Of a stretch of DNA of 64,000 bases, positions 8,754 to 17,346 are shown in pieces. The notes beneath the pieces are model-generated. The model ran no database searches. It was given only the letters and a program-made list of their open reading frames with translations, and was not told the DNA's origin. A program made the position numbers and the translations under genes. How positions within the stretch are numbered: the stretch's first letter is position 1; every line of letters begins with the position of its first letter. This DNA comes from Thetidibacter halocola (lineage in GTDB: Bacteria; Pseudomonadota; Alphaproteobacteria; Rhodobacterales; Rhodobacteraceae), in the NCBI RefSeq assembly GCF_018224955.1, contig NZ_JAGTUU010000007.1, positions 124,001 to 188,000 on the forward strand, read 5' to 3'.

Positions 8754-9261
8754 GCGTCTGTCCATACCGGTCCTCGCGACCGAGCGGCTGCGCCTGCGTG
8801 GTCCTCTGGAGGCGGATTTTGACGCCTATGCCGCCTTCTGGGCCGGTCCGCGCACCGTGTTCGTCGGTGGCCCGCAGGACCAACGTGCCTCGTGGCAACG
8901 CTTTGCGGCCAACTTGGGGCACTGGGCGCTGAAGGGGTTCGGCTGGTGGATCGTGACCGAGGCCGGCCGCCCGGTGGGCACGGTCGGCCTGCATCATCCG
9001 CCCTACCTCGCCGATACCGAGTTGGGCTGGGTCACGTTCGACGGGCATGAGGGGCGCGGCGTCGCCTTCGAGGCCGCCAGCGTGGTGCTGGCCTGGGCCG
9101 CAAGGACGCAGCGGCCCGCCCGGCTGGTCAGCACCATCGCACCCGCCAACACGGCCTCGGTTCGGCTGGCGCAGCGCCTTGGCGCCGTGATCGCGGGCCC
9201 CGCAGCGCATGACCCCGATGCCATGACCCATGTCCACGATCTGCAAAGGTATGCCGCATGA
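8746..9261 (+). CDS. GNAT acetyltransferase, array member 6 (TTG start)
   Basis: A 171-residue paralog starting at a TTG (8746-8748) that overlaps the end of member 5 by 8 bases. No ATG or GTG upstream of the conserved LATERLRLRGPLEADFD strand fits. It retains VGGP, NLGHWALKGFGWW, the CoA loop HEGRGVAFEAASVV and the motif APANTASVRLAQRLG. The frame stays open upstream, but that part is antisense-like shadow of member 5. Its stop overlaps the chorismate mutase start (ATGA), so the whole array appears to be one translationally linked unit. Confidence 0.85.
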   Translation: MTERLSIPVLATERLRLRGPLEADFDAYAAFWAGPRTVFVGGPQDQRASWQRFAANLGHWALKGFGWWIVTEAGRPVGTVGLHHPPYLADTELGWVTFDGHEGRGVAFEAASVVLAWAARTQRPARLVSTIAPANTASVRLAQRLGAVIAGPAAHDPDAMTHVHDLQRYAA

Positions 9262-9554
9262 CCGATGCCATCACCCGCGCCGCCACGCTGCTGAAGGAGC
9301 ACCGCGAGAGCATCGACCGGCTCGACGCGATCCTTGTCTTCACGCTGGCCGAACGCTTCAAGCACACCCAGGCCGTGGGCGTCCTCAAGGCGCAGCACGA
9401 CCTTCCGCCATCCGATCCCGCGCGCGAGGAAAAGCAGATCGCGCGGCTCCAGGATTTGGCGATCCAGGCCGATCTGGACCCGGAGTTCGCCAAGAAATTC
9501 CTGAACTTCGTCATTCAGGAAGTGATCCAGCACCACAAGCAACACCAATCCTGA
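9258..9554 (+). CDS. Chorismate mutase (AroQ-type)
   Basis: A 98-residue all-helical protein of the monofunctional AroQ class, which converts chorismate to prephenate for phenylalanine and tyrosine synthesis. The first helix reads RESIDRLDAILVFTLAERF, matching the R..ID.LD..i..LL..R signature. A second segment carries A.RE..QI.RL (PAREEKQIARLQDLA). It overlaps GNAT member 6 by 4 bases and precedes rpsP by 39 bases. Placement next to rpsP is, as far as I recall, common in Rhodobacterales. Some members of this small subgroup may be weak mutases. Confidence 0.85.
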   Translation: MTDAITRAATLLKEHRESIDRLDAILVFTLAERFKHTQAVGVLKAQHDLPPSDPAREEKQIARLQDLAIQADLDPEFAKKFLNFVIQEVIQHHKQHQS

Positions 9555-9593
9555 CGGGGTTCCCGTCAACCAGCCATCCAAAGGAGAAATCAC

Positions 9594-9956
9594 ATGGCTA
9601 TCAAGATCCGGCTCGCCCGCGGCGGCTCGAAAAAGCGCCCCTTCTACCGCATCGTCGCCGCCGATTCGCGCATGCCGCGCGACGGCCGCTTCATCGAGAA
9701 GCTGGGCACCTACAACCCGCTCCTGCCGAAGGACAGCGAAGAGCGCGTGAAGATGGATGTCGAGCGCGTGCAATACTGGCTGGGCCAGGGCGCGCAGACC
9801 ACCGACCGCGTGTCGCGCTTCCTCGAGGCCGCCGGCGTCATCGCCAAGAAGGAGCGCAGCAACCCCAAGAAGGGTACCCCGGGCAAGGCTGCCCAGGAGC
9901 GCGCCGAGGCCAAGGCTGCCAAGGCCGCCGAAGCCGCCGAGGCATCGGCCGACTGA
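9594..9956 (+). CDS. rpsP: 30S ribosomal protein S16
   Basis: A 120-residue S16. The first 80 residues are canonical ([20 protein letters not shown], then [15 protein letters not shown]), and an alanine/lysine-rich C-terminal tail is typical of alphaproteobacteria. The protein stabilises the 30S body during assembly. An AAAGGAGA ribosome binding site precedes the ATG. In most bacteria it is followed at once by rimM and trmD; here a strong terminator and a porin-like gene intervene. Confidence 0.97.
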   Translation: MAIKIRLARGGSKKRPFYRIVAADSRMPRDGRFIEKLGTYNPLLPKDSEERVKMDVERVQYWLGQGAQTTDRVSRFLEAAGVIAKKERSNPKKGTPGKAAQERAEAKAAKAAEAAEASAD

Positions 9957-9976
9957 GTCCTGGTCCGTCGAAAATC

Positions 9977-10059
9977 GCGCCGGGTGGCCCACCCGCCCGG
10001 CGCATCCGGTCCCCGTGGCCGGAGGGCAAGGGTGCGCGGGCAACACTCGCGCACCCTTT
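9977..10059 (+). terminator. Two stem-loops after rpsP; second is a probable Rho-independent terminator
   Basis: The first hairpin pairs GCGCCGGG (9977-9984) with CCCGGCGC (9996-10003). The second has an 11-bp perfect stem, AAGGGTGCGCG (10028-10038) with CGCGCACCCTT (10048-10058), ending in a short T run. It should end the ffh-GNAT-rpsP transcript, separating rpsP from rimM. Confidence 0.75.
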
Positions 10060-10147
10060 GTCATGTCCGGGACCGATCGTCGTTGCGCATCCCGGTCGCG
10101 GACCCATATGACCCCCCAACTGCCAACGAATCCCCGGGGGATCTGCC

Positions 10148-10969
10148 ATGCTGCGCCAACTTCTTGCCCTGACCGCTCTTGCCGCGGCCACCTCCACCGC
10201 CGCCCTTGCGGGCAGCCCCGAGGCGACCGAACCCGCGCCCGTTCTCGTCCTGCCGCAGGAATCTGCCCCGGCACGCTCGGGACTGGTGTTCACGCTGGGC
10301 CTCGGTGGCGCGGTGAATCCGGCCTATTTCGGCTCGGACGAGTATGCATTCGGCCCCTCGGGCAGCTTCAAGTTCCACTACCTGGGACTGGGCGGCAGGT
10401 CTTTCGGCAATCCCGATCCGACCGTGGTGCAGACCGGCTTTGGCGTGCACGGTTCGCTGCGCTTCGTGTCCGAGCGGGACAGCTCGGACTTTTCCGAGAT
10501 CGCCAGCCTGAACGACATCGATGCGGCACTCGAACTGGGTCTGGGCGTGGGCTACACCGCCCGCAACTTCGAGGTCTTCGCCGACGTCCGCCGTGGCTTT
10601 GGCGGGCATGAGGCTTGGGTGGCCGAGGCCGGCGCGGATGCCGTCCTGCGCCCGACCGATGCCCTGACCGTGACCTTCGGCCCGCGCCTGTTCTGGGGCG
10701 ACGACGATTACGCCGGCACCTATTTCGGCATCACCGCGACCGAGGCGACCGCGGCCCTTCCGGCCTTCTCGCCCGAGGGTGGTCTGCTGTCGACTGGCCT
10801 CGAACTGGGCATGACCTATCGCCTGAACGACGATTGGGGCCTTGAGGGCGCGATCACCTATGATCGCCTGACCGGCGACGCCGAGCGCAGCCCGATCGTC
10901 CGCCGGGGCAGCCGCGACCAGTGGGGCGTAAGCTTTGGTGTGACCCGGGTGATCCGCATCGGCGGCTGA
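10148..10969 (+). CDS. MipA/OmpV-family outer membrane protein
   Basis: A 273-residue outer-membrane beta-barrel with an N-terminal signal peptide (cleavage near [13 protein letters not shown], about residue 22). The body has alternating aromatic beta strands and family motifs such as [10 protein letters not shown] near residue 58 and a C-terminal strand ending in TRVIRIGG. MipA/OmpV proteins are scaffold or porin-like; no enzymatic role is claimed. It sits between rpsP and rimM, separated from rpsP by a strong terminator, so it probably has its own promoter in 10060-10147. Confidence 0.88.
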   Translation: MLRQLLALTALAAATSTAALAGSPEATEPAPVLVLPQESAPARSGLVFTLGLGGAVNPAYFGSDEYAFGPSGSFKFHYLGLGGRSFGNPDPTVVQTGFGVHGSLRFVSERDSSDFSEIASLNDIDAALELGLGVGYTARNFEVFADVRRGFGGHEAWVAEAGADAVLRPTDALTVTFGPRLFWGDDDYAGTYFGITATEATAALPAFSPEGGLLSTGLELGMTYRLNDDWGLEGAITYDRLTGDAERSPIVRRGSRDQWGVSFGVTRVIRIGG

Positions 10970-11043
10970 CCCCGCCTGCACGATTGCACCCCGCCCGTCG
11001 CCGGTTTATCCAGACCGACGACGGAACAAGGGATGGTGCGCCC

Positions 11044-11553
11044 GTGAACGAGGACAAGATCTGTGTCGGGGCGATTGCCGGCGCCTTTGGCGTGCAGGGC
11101 GAGGTGCGGTTGAAAAGCTTTACCTCCGATCCCCTGGCAATCGTCGATTACGCGCCGCTCTGCCGCGAGGACGGGACAGGCGCCTACGAGATCGAGATCA
11201 CCCGCGAGATCGCCAACGGCTTTGCCGCGCGCCTGACCGGAATCCAGACCAAGGAACAGGCCGACGCGATGCGCGGCACCCGGCTTTACGCCCCGCGCGA
11301 CCGGCTGCCGCAACTGCCCGACGACGAGTATTACCACGCCGACCTGATCGGGCTCGAGGTATTCGACACCGGCGGCGCGCCCCTGGGTCGCGTCAACGCA
11401 GTGCTGAACCATGGCGCCACCGACCTGCTTGAACTGGCCGTGCCGGGGCAGAGCCGCACCGTGCTGCTCCCCTTCACCCTGGCGGTCGTGCCCACTGTCG
11501 ACCTGACCGCGGGCCGCATCGTCGCCGACCCGCCCGAGGGCCTGTTCGAATGA
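11044..11553 (+). CDS. rimM: Ribosome maturation factor RimM
   Basis: A 169-residue 16S rRNA processing factor that helps form the 3' domain of the 30S subunit and binds S19. The RimM N-domain reads [21 protein letters not shown], and the PRC-like barrel contains [11 protein letters not shown]. The start is the GTG at 11044; a nearby ATG at 11033 is out of frame and stops at once. Its last 4 bases overlap the sulfotransferase start (ATGA) rather than trmD, which is unusual for this operon. Confidence 0.95.
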   Translation: MNEDKICVGAIAGAFGVQGEVRLKSFTSDPLAIVDYAPLCREDGTGAYEIEITREIANGFAARLTGIQTKEQADAMRGTRLYAPRDRLPQLPDDEYYHADLIGLEVFDTGGAPLGRVNAVLNHGATDLLELAVPGQSRTVLLPFTLAVVPTVDLTAGRIVADPPEGLFE

Positions 11554-12353
11554 CGCGCATCGTCGTGCACGCGGGGTTCCACAAGACCGGAACCAGCAGC
11601 GTGCAGACGATGATCGACCGCAACCGCGTCGTGCTGGCCCCCGTCTTGCGCGCCTTTCTGAAACCCGATTTCACGCCCCTAACAGAGGCCGCGCGCGGCT
11701 TTTCCGCGGCGCCGCACAAGGTGCCCCCGGCCGCGGTGGGCATTGCGGCGCGCGCCTTCTTCGCCACGCTCGACCCCGCCGACCCGCGCCCGGTGCTGAT
11801 GTCCTCCGAGGATCTGTCCGGTCATATGCCCGGCCGCCGGGGGATCGACCGCTACGGCGCCGCGCCGACGGTCATGCGGCAGATCGCCGATGCCGCGCGT
11901 GGCCACTTCGGCGAAACAGCCGAGGTGACGTTTCACTTCTCGACCCGGGGTGCCGAGGCCTGGCTGCGTTCGGTCTGGTGGCAGAACCTGCGGGTGACGC
12001 GACTGACCGACGACCTGCCCGGTTTCACCCGCGCGCATGCGGGCGCTGCGGATCTCGAAGGGATCGTCGCCGAGGTGGCCACGGCCGTTGCCCCGGCGCG
12101 CGCGGTTTCCGTCCGACTGGAGGACATCGTCCCTTGTCCGCGCGGCCCGCTGGAGCCCCTTCTGGACCTTCTCGACCTGCCTGCCTCGGTTCGTGACGCC
12201 CTGACGGTGGTGGGGCCGGTCAACGCGCAGCCGGATGTCGATCTGGGGCCGGTGCTGCTGGCCTTGAACCGCTCGGGTTTCGACGATGCGCACTTGTCCC
12301 GCGCCAAGACGCACTTGCGTCGGTTGGCAAACAGTCAGAGCGACCTGAGCTGA
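11550..12353 (+). CDS. Sulfotransferase-like protein
   Basis: A 267-residue protein opening with [16 protein letters not shown], the 5'-phosphosulfate (PAPS) binding loop of sulfotransferases. The domain is diverged, and the 3'-phosphate motif is less clear. A role in sulfating a glycan or lipid is possible but is inference. It overlaps rimM by 4 bases and so is expressed with it. Similar proteins are scattered in Rhodobacterales, and its place inside a ribosomal operon suggests insertion. Confidence 0.75.
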   Translation: MTRIVVHAGFHKTGTSSVQTMIDRNRVVLAPVLRAFLKPDFTPLTEAARGFSAAPHKVPPAAVGIAARAFFATLDPADPRPVLMSSEDLSGHMPGRRGIDRYGAAPTVMRQIADAARGHFGETAEVTFHFSTRGAEAWLRSVWWQNLRVTRLTDDLPGFTRAHAGAADLEGIVAEVATAVAPARAVSVRLEDIVPCPRGPLEPLLDLLDLPASVRDALTVVGPVNAQPDVDLGPVLLALNRSGFDDAHLSRAKTHLRRLANSQSDLS

Positions 12354-12460
12354 TCATTTTCCTGGTCCAGGATTGCCTTGAAACGCCTCGCGACTTTCCA
12401 TCCAAGCGCCACATTTGCGATTCAAGATCTGTTGGAATTTGGTGATATTCGGGGTTTCCA

Positions 12461-13588
12461 TTGGATCAGGCGTTTGAGCTTCTTCTTTGGGCTGGCGTTG
12501 CGCTCTTGTCGGTCGTCGCCGTTGTGGTGGTTCCATTCGGCCATGGCCTGGCTCTTGGGATTTCGTTCCTCGCCGCGACGGGCAATCTGCTGGCGACGAT
12601 TTCGATATTTCGCCCGGAAATTCTCTCGAGAATTGCCAAGCCGGGGCTGCTGAGACGTTCGGCTTTACGGACGCCGCCGATGGACCTGCCGGAAGAGGCC
12701 GCGATGCGCGACATGCTGGCGCTGGAGCAGCGCCGGGTTGCCTGCGCGGATCCTGCCATGCCGCCGGATGCCGATACGGCCATCTCTCAGATCGTCTGCC
12801 GGATCATGTCGGGCTGGAAAACGCCATCGGTCGTGGCGCTGTCGAGGGACGATCTCGTGGAACTGATCCTGCTGCGCCGGCTGCTGCGGGCGGGCGCACA
12901 TGAGGCCGGCGCGCTGGCGCAGCTGTTCGTTCGGCCGGATGCCGTGCTCGACCTGCGCGACGAGGTGCAGCGCATTGCCGCCTTCCGGGCATCTCATGAC
13001 CGGGACATGCGGGCGCTTGAGGCGACGCGCCGGCTGTGGTCGCAGATGCGGTCGGAAGGACATGGCGCGTCTCTTGTCGCGGCGTTGGAGCGGCTCGACG
13101 CCAGCGACATCGATCTCTGGCACCGCATCGTCGCCGAGCATGATCCGGCCGATCCCGCACAGCGCGCGGCCGCCTTCTGGTGTGTGCGGCAGACCGCCTG
13201 CGACCGGTCCACGCTGGCGCTGTTCCTGACGATGCTGGTCGAGAACGAAGCCATCCCCAAGGCAGCCCAGGCCCGGGACAAGGCATTGCTGGAGACAGTG
13301 GCCGCGATCCTGACGCAATGGGATGCCGGCGCCTACGCCACGGCAGAGCTTGCCTCCTTGCCTGCCGCACGGCTTGATGCGGCACGGCGCGGTCTGACCG
13401 CACTGCTCGACGGCCTTGCGCAGCGTCCGGGCATGCGGCGTTGGCCTGACCCGGTCGGGTTGTTCGAAGCGCGGGCGGGACGTGCGCCGCGTCCGCGCGG
13501 CCACTGGGATCTGGCGCGGGGCATGATCCTGCGGGCGCCGGATCCGGCCGACTATCGTACCGCGACCGTGGCAGAGCCCCTTTTCTAG
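12461..13588 (+). CDS. Orphan membrane-anchored protein of unknown function
   Basis: A 375-residue protein not matching any family I know. Residues 5-30 and about 32-50 are hydrophobic (LLLWAGVALLSVVAVVVV and LALGISFLAATGNLLATI), suggesting an N-terminal hairpin in the inner membrane. The rest is an alpha-helical, arginine- and alanine-rich cytosolic domain. The start appears to be the TTG at 12461, with GGGG eight bases upstream. The 5' region (12354-12660) is visibly less GC-rich than its surroundings. It lies between the sulfotransferase and trmD. Confidence 0.65.
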   Translation: MDQAFELLLWAGVALLSVVAVVVVPFGHGLALGISFLAATGNLLATISIFRPEILSRIAKPGLLRRSALRTPPMDLPEEAAMRDMLALEQRRVACADPAMPPDADTAISQIVCRIMSGWKTPSVVALSRDDLVELILLRRLLRAGAHEAGALAQLFVRPDAVLDLRDEVQRIAAFRASHDRDMRALEATRRLWSQMRSEGHGASLVAALERLDASDIDLWHRIVAEHDPADPAQRAAAFWCVRQTACDRSTLALFLTMLVENEAIPKAAQARDKALLETVAAILTQWDAGAYATAELASLPAARLDAARRGLTALLDGLAQRPGMRRWPDPVGLFEARAGRAPRPRGHWDLARGMILRAPDPADYRTATVAEPLF

Positions 13589-13615
13589 GCGTCCCGCCCA
13601 GCGTATCACGGCGCC

Positions 13616-14416
13616 ATGACCGACACGCCCAGATCCCACGGCCGCAAGACGATCCGGCCCTCGCTCCAGCCTCGTGACCTCATGTCGGAAGAGGTCCACC
13701 TGGTTCGCGCCTGGCAGGCGCAGGTCATCACCCTGTTCCCCGAGGCGTTTCCCGGCGTTCTGGGCCTGTCGCTGACCGGGCGCGCCCTGCAGGAGGGGCG
13801 CTGGCAACTCCATGCGATCCCGTTGCGCGAGTTCGGCGAGGGTAAGCACCGCAATGTCGACGATACGCCCGCGGGCGGCGGGGCCGGCATGGTGCTGCGC
13901 CCGGACGTGATGGGGCGCGCGGTGGAGACGGCGATGCAGCGGGTCGCGGGCCCGGTCATCTACCTGTCGCCGCGCGGCCGTCCGTTCAGCCAGGCAATGG
14001 CGCGCAGCTTGGCGACTATGCCGGGTGCAACCTTCATCTGCGGGCGTTTCGAAGGGCTCGATCAGCGGGTGATCGACCATTACGACATCGCCGAGGTGTC
14101 TGTCGGCGACTTTGTCCTGACCGGTGGCGAAATCGCCGCCCAGGCGATCATCGATGCCACCGTCCGCCTGCTTCCGGGTGTGCTGGGCAACGCGGCCTCG
14201 ACCGAGGAAGAGAGTTTCTCGGAGGATCTCCTGGAACACCCGCAATACACCCGCCCGGCCGAGTGGCAGGGCCGTGCGATCCCGGATGTGCTGATGTCCG
14301 GCCATCATGGCGAGATCGCCCGGTGGCGGCGCGCGCAGGCCGAGGCGATCACCCGCGCCCGCCGCCCCGACCTCTGGGCGCGCCACATGGCCCGGACGGG
14401 CCGCGCCGAGGAGTGA
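13616..14416 (+). CDS. trmD: tRNA (guanine-N1)-methyltransferase
   Basis: A 266-residue SPOUT methyltransferase that makes m1G37 in tRNAs and prevents +1 frameshifting. The trefoil-knot SAM-binding signature is clear: PAGGGAGMVLRPDV near residue 88, YLSPRGRPF, CGRFEGLDQRVIDHYD, and SVGDFVLTGGEIA around 165. An N-terminal extension of about 35 residues precedes the usual VITLFPEAFPG start, so a downstream start such as the ATG at 13682 (MSEEVHLVRAWQ) is possible. It faces the chemoreceptor gene tail to tail. Confidence 0.95.
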   Translation: MTDTPRSHGRKTIRPSLQPRDLMSEEVHLVRAWQAQVITLFPEAFPGVLGLSLTGRALQEGRWQLHAIPLREFGEGKHRNVDDTPAGGGAGMVLRPDVMGRAVETAMQRVAGPVIYLSPRGRPFSQAMARSLATMPGATFICGRFEGLDQRVIDHYDIAEVSVGDFVLTGGEIAAQAIIDATVRLLPGVLGNAASTEEESFSEDLLEHPQYTRPAEWQGRAIPDVLMSGHHGEIARWRRAQAEAITRARRPDLWARHMARTGRAEE

Positions 14417-14422
14417 CGCGCC

Positions 14423-16243
14423 TTACCCGGCGGCGCGCAGCGGGGGCTGTTCCGTCCAGCTCCCTGTCCCCTCGGCGGCGTCGAGTTCGAAGACCGAGAC
14501 GGTGTCGCGCAGGTGGGTTGCGCCCGATTTCATCTCTTCGCCTGCGTCATGGGCCTGGTTGGCCAGCGCCGCATTTTCCTGCGTCGCGGTCTCGATCAGG
14601 CGCATGCCGTTGTTGATCTCGGACAGGCCATGCGACTGGCTTTCGATCTCTGTCGCGATCTCGCCCACCAGTGAGCCTAGCGAGAAAACCTTTTCCAGCA
14701 CCGCGCTGATCGAGGTGCCGGTTTCCTTGACCAGGCGGCTGCCCTCCTTGACCTGGTCGATGTTCTTCTGGATGAGGCCGCGGATCTCGCCGACGGAGTC
14801 CGAGGCGCGGGCGGCAAGGCTGCGCACCTCTGTCGCGACCACGGCAAACCCCTTGCCGGCCTCGCCCGCGCGCGCCGCCTCGACCCCGGCATTCAGCGCC
14901 AGGAGGTTGGTCTGGAACGCGATATCCTCGATCAGGTTGACGATCGAGTCGATCTCGTCCGAGGCGGTCTCGATCCGCTGCATGGCCGACACGGCCTCTT
15001 CAAGGCGTTCGCCGCTGGCGCGGGACAGGTCCGTGCTGGACCGTGCTAGGCCGTTGGCATCCGACACGCGCGCGCTGATCTGCTTGCCGCTGCCGGCCAG
15101 TTCGTCCAGCGCTGCGGCGGTCTGCTCGAGCGTGGCGGCCTGGGTCTCGACCCGGCGAGACAGGTCCGACGCCAACCCACCCACGCCCTCGGCCGCGTCA
15201 CGCAGGCTGGCGGCGACGCCGACGATCTCGATCATGGCATCCGACAGGTTTTCTGCCGCCTTGTTGAAGTCGCGGCGCAGCGCCTCGTATTCGGCGGGGA
15301 AAGCCGCATCCTCTGCCAGGCGCCAGCCAAGGTCGCGACGCGACAGGGCGGCCAGCCCCTCGCGCAGGTGGTCGACGACCTGACGCTGCTTTTCCTGCTG
15401 CTCCTCTTTCTCGCGTTCGACCTGGCGGGCATCGGATAGCTGGGTGCGAAATTCGGCGACACGGCGCGCGATGTTGCCGATCTGGTCGCGCCGTTCGGTA
15501 TGGGGCACCTCGGCCTCGAGGTTGCCGGCGCCGATCTGCGAAATCGCTCCGTCGAGCCGGCTGAGCGGCCGCAGCAGCCGGCGCGCGGCCAGCAGCGTGA
15601 CGACCGCGCCCGCGACCAGCAGCGCCGCGACCAGCATCAGCGCCTGACGCTGCATCGCCGCCGTCGTCGCATCGATCGCGCTGCGTTGCACCCCGACATA
15701 GAAGATTCCCACGGTCCGGCCCGCCGCGTCGAGGATCGGCTTGTAGATCGTCAGGTAGGGCAGGCCTAGGATCACCGCCTCACCGCGATAGGTCTCGCCA
15801 CGCATCATGGCCGCATGCACCGGATTCTCGACCCCCAGGTAGGTGCCGACCGCGCGCGTGCCGTCCGGCTTGATGATGTTGGTGGTCAGGCGGATGAAGT
15901 CGCCCTTGGCCGCGTCCCAGCCGAACAGCGTTGCCGTCTCGCCCGAGATTCTCCCGACCTCGTCGATGAGGTCATGGGTTTCTGGCGCGGTCATGCCGTC
16001 CCATTCGACGCGGGTTGGCACCCCGTCCAGGGTCTGCACCCGGATGGCATCGCCATAGGATTCGCTGAACGTGTCCAGCAGAACGCGCAGCGAGGTGCGC
16101 TGCCGGTCCTGTGCGGCCTCGTGCAACCCGGCCTCTGTCAGCCTGGCCATCAGGAAGAACAGCGCCAGCGACAGGGCGACCATCAGGCCGGTCACGACCA
16201 GGCAGATCTGAGTGCTGAGGGAAGGGGTGCGCAGAATTGACAT
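14423..16243 (-). CDS. Methyl-accepting chemotaxis protein
   Basis: A 606-residue chemoreceptor. TM1 is at about residues 12-34. A periplasmic Cache-type sensor (Cache_3-Cache_2-like, containing TRAVGTYLGVENPV and YLTIYKPI) runs to about 190, with TM2 at about 200-222. HAMP follows, with a second HAMP-like stretch around DLGWRLAEDAAF. The cytoplasmic signalling tip is seen as EDIAFQTNLLALNAGVEAAR and GKGFAVVATEVRSLA. The ATG at 16241-16243 is chosen because the TM1 signal follows directly. The opposite orientation inside the trmD-rplS interval is unusual. No chemotaxis genes adjoin it. Confidence 0.92.
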   Translation of the reverse strand: MSILRTPSLSTQICLVVTGLMVALSLALFFLMARLTEAGLHEAAQDRQRTSLRVLLDTFSESYGDAIRVQTLDGVPTRVEWDGMTAPETHDLIDEVGRISGETATLFGWDAAKGDFIRLTTNIIKPDGTRAVGTYLGVENPVHAAMMRGETYRGEAVILGLPYLTIYKPILDAAGRTVGIFYVGVQRSAIDATTAAMQRQALMLVAALLVAGAVVTLLAARRLLRPLSRLDGAISQIGAGNLEAEVPHTERRDQIGNIARRVAEFRTQLSDARQVEREKEEQQEKQRQVVDHLREGLAALSRRDLGWRLAEDAAFPAEYEALRRDFNKAAENLSDAMIEIVGVAASLRDAAEGVGGLASDLSRRVETQAATLEQTAAALDELAGSGKQISARVSDANGLARSSTDLSRASGERLEEAVSAMQRIETASDEIDSIVNLIEDIAFQTNLLALNAGVEAARAGEAGKGFAVVATEVRSLAARASDSVGEIRGLIQKNIDQVKEGSRLVKETGTSISAVLEKVFSLGSLVGEIATEIESQSHGLSEINNGMRLIETATQENAALANQAHDAGEEMKSGATHLRDTVSVFELDAAEGTGSWTEQPPLRAAG

Positions 16244-16556
16244 CGGCGGCCTCGTCTTGCTTGTTTCAGGCCTTGCTAGACCGCAGGGGTTTAACAAAGG
16301 CTTTCGGCCATCCGAGGCAGGGCTTGAAAACCATCCGATTTGTCCGTAATAGGCGCAAGCGCGGCGGTCCGACCGCGCGGGATCGATTCCGTGTTCAGGC
16401 TGGCCTGTCTTTGGCCAGAAAAAGGGGCGCGGCACGACGAGGCAACATTGTCCGAACCTCCGGCGGGCGCATCACGCGGACCCGATCAAAGACGCGGAGT
16501 TCTGGGGCAAACGAAACCTTCACGGACCAACCGTGAGCAAGTCAGGAGATAGGTCC
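16244..16556 (+). promoter_or_regulatory. rplS upstream region: candidate promoter and leader hairpin
   Basis: A 313-base gap between the divergent chemoreceptor and rplS. A fair sigma-70-like promoter reads TTGAAA (16324-16329), 17 bases, TAATAG (16347-16352). Just before the rplS ribosome binding site is a hairpin TCACGG (16520-16525), loop ACCAA, CCGTGA (16531-16536). This may be part of an autoregulatory L19 leader, but no known leader was recognised. No gene is seen in the gap. Confidence 0.4.
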
Positions 16557-16940
16557 ATGGACCTGATCGCACAGCTCGAGGCGGAACAGATCGCCTCGCT
16601 CGGGAAAACCATTCCCGATTTCAAGGCCGGCGACACCATTCGCGTCGGCTACAAGGTGACCGAGGGCACCCGCACCCGTGTGCAGAACTACGAAGGCGTC
16701 TGCATCAGCCGCAAGAACGGCAAGGGCATCGCCGGGTCGTTCACTGTCCGCAAGATTTCCTTCGGTGAAGGCGTCGAGCGCGTGTTCCCGCTCTACTCCA
16801 CCAACATCGAGTCGATCGAGGTTGTCCGCCGCGGCCGTGTCCGCCGCGCCAAGCTCTACTATCTGCGCTCGCGCCGCGGCAAGTCGGCCCGGATCGCCGA
16901 AGTCGCGAACTACAAGCCGCGCGAAGGCGCCGAGGCATAA
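16557..16940 (+). CDS. rplS: 50S ribosomal protein L19
   Basis: A 127-residue L19, located at the 30S-50S interface. The sequence is canonical throughout: [61 protein letters not shown] and [18 protein letters not shown]. The ATG at 16557 is preceded by AGGAG with good spacing; a GTG at 16533 in frame would add 8 residues and is less likely. rpmE follows 11 bases downstream. Confidence 0.97.
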   Translation: MDLIAQLEAEQIASLGKTIPDFKAGDTIRVGYKVTEGTRTRVQNYEGVCISRKNGKGIAGSFTVRKISFGEGVERVFPLYSTNIESIEVVRRGRVRRAKLYYLRSRRGKSARIAEVANYKPREGAEA

Positions 16941-16951
16941 GGACCGTCACG

Positions 16952-17173
16952 ATGAAAAAGAACATTCATCCCGATTATCACCTCGTGAACGTCAAGATGA
17001 CCGACGGGACCGAGTTCCAGACCCGCACCACCTGGGGCAAGGAAGGCGACACCCTGTCGCTGGACATCGACCCCACCGTGCACCCGGCCTGGACCGGCGG
17101 CAGCTCGCGCCTGATGGACCAGGGCGGCCGCGTGTCGAAGTTCAAGAAGAAATACGAAGGCCTGGGCTTCTGA
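16952..17173 (+). CDS. rpmE: 50S ribosomal protein L31
   Basis: A 73-residue L31 ([35 protein letters not shown]). It lacks the four zinc-binding cysteines of the C+ form, having TRTTWG and HPAWTG there, so it is the zinc-independent type common in alphaproteobacteria. It is co-transcribed with rplS and followed by a terminator. Confidence 0.95.
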   Translation: MKKNIHPDYHLVNVKMTDGTEFQTRTTWGKEGDTLSLDIDPTVHPAWTGGSSRLMDQGGRVSKFKKKYEGLGF

Positions 17174-17196
17174 TCCCAAGCTCGTTTTCGAGACTG

Positions 17197-17222
17197 ACGC
17201 CGTCCCTCGGGGCGGCGTTTTT
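17197..17222 (+). terminator. Rho-independent terminator of rplS-rpmE
   Basis: The stem ACGCCGTCCC (17197-17206) pairs with GGGGCGGCGT (17209-17218), including one G-T wobble, with a run of five T at 17218-17222. Confidence 0.9.
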
Positions 17223-17346
17223 CGTTTCGGCGTCTGTCTGCTCTGGCCCTCCTCCTTTCGGACGCTAGGTTTCGACTTTCAGCTTTTGCGTGTTACGCTG
17301 ACGTCGGCGCCATGGAAACGCGCGTGCCATCCAGGGAGGACAGGGA

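Noticed and set aside
12378-12653. 91-residue plus-strand frame overlapping the orphan membrane gene
   Set aside because: The 375-residue frame in another phase has far better protein character and extends to trmD.
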